NCBI RefSeq assembly: GCF_020281205.1
Contig: NZ_JACXZC010000004.1
Location: 62,001-126,000 of the forward strand
Reading direction: 5' to 3'
DNA from: Empedobacter stercoris
GTDB taxonomy: Bacteria; Bacteroidota; Bacteroidia; Flavobacteriales; Weeksellaceae
DNA: 64,000 bases
Shown: positions 61,543 to 64,000 of the stretch, piece by piece
Layout: every line of letters starts with the position of its first letter
How positions within the stretch are numbered: the first letter of the stretch is position 1
Notes under the pieces: generated by a model
Seen by the model: the letters and a program-made list of their open reading frames with translations, nothing else
Databases searched by the model: none
Told to the model about the DNA's origin: nothing
Made by a program: the position numbers and the translations under genes

Positions 61543-61950
61543 AGAATCTTCGGTTTGATTTCCTAACAGGAAAACTAAATTACGTTCGTGTTCATCAATA
61601 AAATCTTCACCTGTATAAAAAGTTTCATCTACGACAACATATATCTTTAACCCCTTATTTAACTTTGAGTCTTTAAACACTAAATGACTTACAAAATATG
61701 TACTCAAATTATCATCGAAATTTTTGGTACGACTATCAAATCTAAATTGGGCATGATTTCGTGGTCCCGAATATTTAGTTTCAACTTCTACTTGATTTTC
61801 TTCTTTCAGAACATTGATATAATTTCTTAAAAACGAAAAAGCTTCTTCGCGAGCAACAATCGGATCATCATTATAAAATGAATTAATTGTTACTTCTTTT
61901 GTTTCTTGATCGAATAGTGTTTCGACTTCATAATGAACTTTTAATTTCAT
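61531..61950 (-). CDS. Hypothetical protein
   Basis: A 139-residue soluble acidic protein (VHYEVETLFDQETKEVTINSF.., AREEAFSFLRNYINVL, IYVVVDETFYTGEDFIDEHERNLVFLLG). It shows no motif that I recognise. Overlap of 12 bases with the convergent ytxJ 3' end is unusual but both frames look real. It has no clear partner genes. Confidence 0.6.
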   Translation of the reverse strand: MKLKVHYEVETLFDQETKEVTINSFYNDDPIVAREEAFSFLRNYINVLKEENQVEVETKYSGPRNHAQFRFDSRTKNFDDNLSTYFVSHLVFKDSKLNKGLKIYVVVDETFYTGEDFIDEHERNLVFLLGNQTEDSLIE

Positions 61951-62099
61951 AATCTTCTATTTTAAAATTATGAAGCAAACCTATGACTACACAACTATCA
62001 GATTACGATAGTCTAAAAAATAATTATAAAAATATCTAAAAGACATGTTTTGGCGGGATGGTTTATGACCTTTGTAATATAAATTAAAAACAAGAAAAT

Positions 62100-62309
62100 A
62101 TGCCTATAATTACAATTGAATTGTCTGATGAACAATTAAAAAAAGTGAAAGAAACCCTGAGTTATAATGGTAATTTAGATTTGAAAGAAGAAACTTTTAA
62201 TGGAAGTTCAATTGAGTTGGATTTACTTCCATTTATACACATGATGACAGTAAAAGGGTATAAAGAAGAATATATTGGTGCTGTGTTCGTGGAGATTCCG
62301 AAGGAGTAG
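62100..62309 (+). CDS. Small hypothetical protein
   Basis: A 69-residue protein beginning PIITIELSDEQLKKVKETL, with a later LLPFIHMMTVKGYKEEYIGAVFVEIPKE. The codon pattern and an A-rich purine run before ATG support expression. No family is known. It lies 100 bases before hsdM, possibly on the left border of the restriction locus. Confidence 0.5.
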   Translation: MPIITIELSDEQLKKVKETLSYNGNLDLKEETFNGSSIELDLLPFIHMMTVKGYKEEYIGAVFVEIPKE

Positions 62310-62409
62310 ATTTTTAAAAATCAATAAATCTTATGAGGTTTCTATTTTTATGAGATTTGTTAGATGTTTATTGGTACTTTATTAGTAATTTACAGCAATT
62401 TTTTAGAAA

Positions 62410-64000
62410 ATGACACAACAACATATCAAACAACTCGAAATAGAATTATGGGAAGCAGCAGACGAATTGCGTGCCAATTCGAAACTAACTGCGGCTGAAT
62501 ACAAAGACCCGTTATTGGGTTTGATTTTATTGCGTTTTGCTGAGAATAAATTCATAGAAGCGAAAGCTCAATTGGAAGAAACCCTTCCGATTAATCCACG
62601 TACCAAACAACGAAGAGAAGCTACCAAAGATGATTATGCGGCGATGGGTGCGATGTATTTGCCCGAGAAAGCGCAATATTCGTATTTAGCGGCTTTGCCT
62701 GAATCGGAAGATTTGGCCGAAGCGGTGAATACTGCGATGAAGCTCATCGAGGCAGAATATGAAGATTTAGCAGGTATTCTTCCGAAAAACTTCCACGATT
62801 TAACGCCCGAAGATGATACAGATAGTAATCTGTTGGCCAATCTGATTCGTATTTTCAATAGCGATTCGGTACGCAATGCAAAAGGCGACGTTTTTGGTCG
62901 TGTGTACGAATATTTCTTGATGAAACTTTCCATGATGGGTGCTGGTGCACAGGAAGGAGGCGAATTCTTTACGCCACCCTCTTTGGTACAGTTAATTGTC
63001 AACTTCATTCAACCCAACCACGGGATTATCCACGATCCGGCTTGTGGTTCGGGCGGTATGTTTGTGCAAACGGCGCATTTCATCAAAGATCATCTTAATA
63101 AAAAAGTAAACGAAGCCATTACGGTGTACGGTACCGAATACAAAACAGGTACTACCAAATTGGCGAAAATGAACTTAGCGATACACGGCATTGAAGGGAA
63201 AATAGCCAATAACAATTCCTTTTATTCGGATCCGCACGATTTGTATGGAAAATGTGATTTTGTGATGGCGAATCCACCGTTTAACGTAGATAAAGTCGAT
63301 GCAAAAAACAAGTTCTTAGCAGAAGATAAACGCTTACCTTTTGGTGCGCCATTAACGGGTAAGGGAACCATTGGGAATGGAAATTACCTTTGGATTCAGT
63401 ATTTTATGAGTTACCTGAATGATACTGGACGTGCAGGGTTTGTCATGGCGTCTTCGGCGACGGATGCCGGAAATGCCGAAAAACGCATTCGTGAAGAATT
63501 GGTAAAAACAGGCAATGTAGATTGTATTGTTTCTATCGGGAATAATTTCTTCTATACACGTTCATTACCTTGCCATGTTTGGTTTTTTGACAAAGCCAAA
63601 AGAAAGCGTTCCCTGAGCGGAGCCGAAGGGAAAATCCTGATGATCGATGCACGTAATGTATTCCGAAAAGTAACGACCACGATTAACGATTTCTCAGAAG
63701 AGCAATTAGAAGGCTTAACGGCAATTATGGCGCTTTACAGAGGCGAAAAGCCCGAAGTAGCTGCGGATAATGCTTGGTTTAATGAACATTTCCCAGATGG
63801 AACCTATCGTGATATTGAAGGTTTGTGCAAGATTGTGACGATAGATGAAGTAGCGGAACAAGATTACAGCCTTACGCCAGGACGTTATGTAGGCGTGAAT
63901 ATCGATATTGATATGGATTTTGATTACCAAAGCCGTATGCAAGAGCTCCACACCGAATTAGCCACTTTGAACGAAGAAGCCAACCAATTGATGAACCAAA
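62410..64000 (+). CDS. hsdM: Type I restriction-modification methyltransferase HsdM (3' end outside window)
   Basis: The frame runs open from the ATG at 62410 to the window end (530 codons). The N-terminal HsdM domain (ELWEAADELRANSKLTAAEYKDPLLGLILLRF) is followed by the N6-adenine methylase core: PACGSGGMF (SAM site) and the catalytic NPPF, plus GEFFTPPSLVQLIV. It should methylate adenine together with an HsdS subunit, expected downstream. G+C is visibly higher than in the rest of the window, suggesting acquisition. A 20-base dispersed-repeat-like palindrome lies in frame at 63611-63630. Confidence 0.95.
   Translation, partial: MTQQHIKQLEIELWEAADELRANSKLTAAEYKDPLLGLILLRFAENKFIEAKAQLEETLPINPRTKQRREATKDDYAAMGAMYLPEKAQYSYLAALPESEDLAEAVNTAMKLIEAEYEDLAGILPKNFHDLTPEDDTDSNLLANLIRIFNSDSVRNAKGDVFGRVYEYFLMKLSMMGAGAQEGGEFFTPPSLVQLIVNFIQPNHGIIHDPACGSGGMFVQTAHFIKDHLNKKVNEAITVYGTEYKTGTTKLAKMNLAIHGIEGKIANNNSFYSDPHDLYGKCDFVMANPPFNVDKVDAKNKFLAEDKRLPFGAPLTGKGTIGNGNYLWIQYFMSYLNDTGRAGFVMASSATDAGNAEKRIREELVKTGNVDCIVSIGNNFFYTRSLPCHVWFFDKAKRKRSLSGAEGKILMIDARNVFRKVTTTINDFSEEQLEGLTAIMALYRGEKPEVAADNAWFNEHFPDGTYRDIEGLCKIVTIDEVAEQDYSLTPGRYVGVNIDIDMDFDYQSRMQELHTELATLNEEANQLMNQ
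63611..63630. repeat. In-frame copy of a Bacteroidota dispersed palindrome
   Basis: CCCTGAGCGGAGCCGAAGGG resembles the short GAGCGGAGTCGAAG-type palindromes scattered through many Bacteroidota genomes. Here it lies inside hsdM and is read as SLSGAEG within an otherwise charged loop (KAKRKRSLSGAEGKIL). Confidence 0.5.

Overview
The window looks like a chromosomal segment of a low-G+C Bacteroidota, most likely a flavobacterium of the Weeksellaceae type (Empedobacter-like; the genus is a guess). Reasons: flavobacterial promoters of the form TTG-N17-22-TAnnTTTG precede many genes; there are two type IX secretion C-terminal sorting domains; an acetyl/succinyl-ornithine-type carbamoyltransferase, a SAM-II riboswitch before metK, a bacillithiol-type YtxJ protein and a CrtYcd-type lycopene cyclase are all present. 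No rRNA, tRNA or CRISPR array was seen.

Layout. 1-13 kb is housekeeping: a DUF72 end, argF-type carbamoyltransferase, a frameshifted secreted repeat protein, a YciO-like protein, yaaA, a GAF protein, menD, fabG, two lipoproteins, metK with its riboswitch, and an Lrp regulator. 13-24.5 kb holds a zinc-finger/FAD monooxygenase, a TetR-lipoprotein-cupin-TolC-adaptor-RND efflux operon, a flavohemoglobin cut in two by one in-frame stop codon, and a ClC channel. 24.6-29 kb is a cyanophycin unit: isoaspartyl peptidase and cyanophycinase divergent from cyanophycin synthetase. 29-34.8 kb has an amino-acid oxidase-like flavoprotein, a hydrolase, a lipocalin, a cold-shock protein and a Ca2+/H+ antiporter.

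34.9-41 kb is a compact restriction-modification island: controller-like HTH with a palindrome over its promoter, a full m5C methyltransferase, a small second methyltransferase-like protein, a McrB-like AAA+ GTPase and a McrC-like nuclease subunit, similar in plan to LlaJI/BsuMI systems. 42-45.6 kb has a short GIY-YIG protein, an AraC regulator operon and small membrane proteins. 45.6-48.2 kb is a rearranged patch: two near-identical ~655 bp direct repeats enclose a YefM/YoeB-like toxin-antitoxin pair (toxin with the terminal catalytic His changed to Tyr), an AbiEi-like remnant and a REP/RAYT-derived miniature element.

48.5-57.1 kb is a photoprotection operon: MarR regulator, exported hydroxyisourate hydrolase, crtI, crtB, an unknown protein, an SRPBCC protein, crtZ, lycopene cyclase, lipocalin and photolyase, followed by ferrochelatase. 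57.2-61.1 kb is again accessory: RAYT/IS1-like debris, a self-inhibited-type Fic protein, a second AbiEi-like remnant, and a three-gene HipB-HipS-HipT toxin-antitoxin operon with three evenly spaced operators. The window ends inside a G+C-richer hsdM of a type I restriction system. Genes for defence, toxin-antitoxin functions and element debris are concentrated in 35-48 kb and 57-64 kb.
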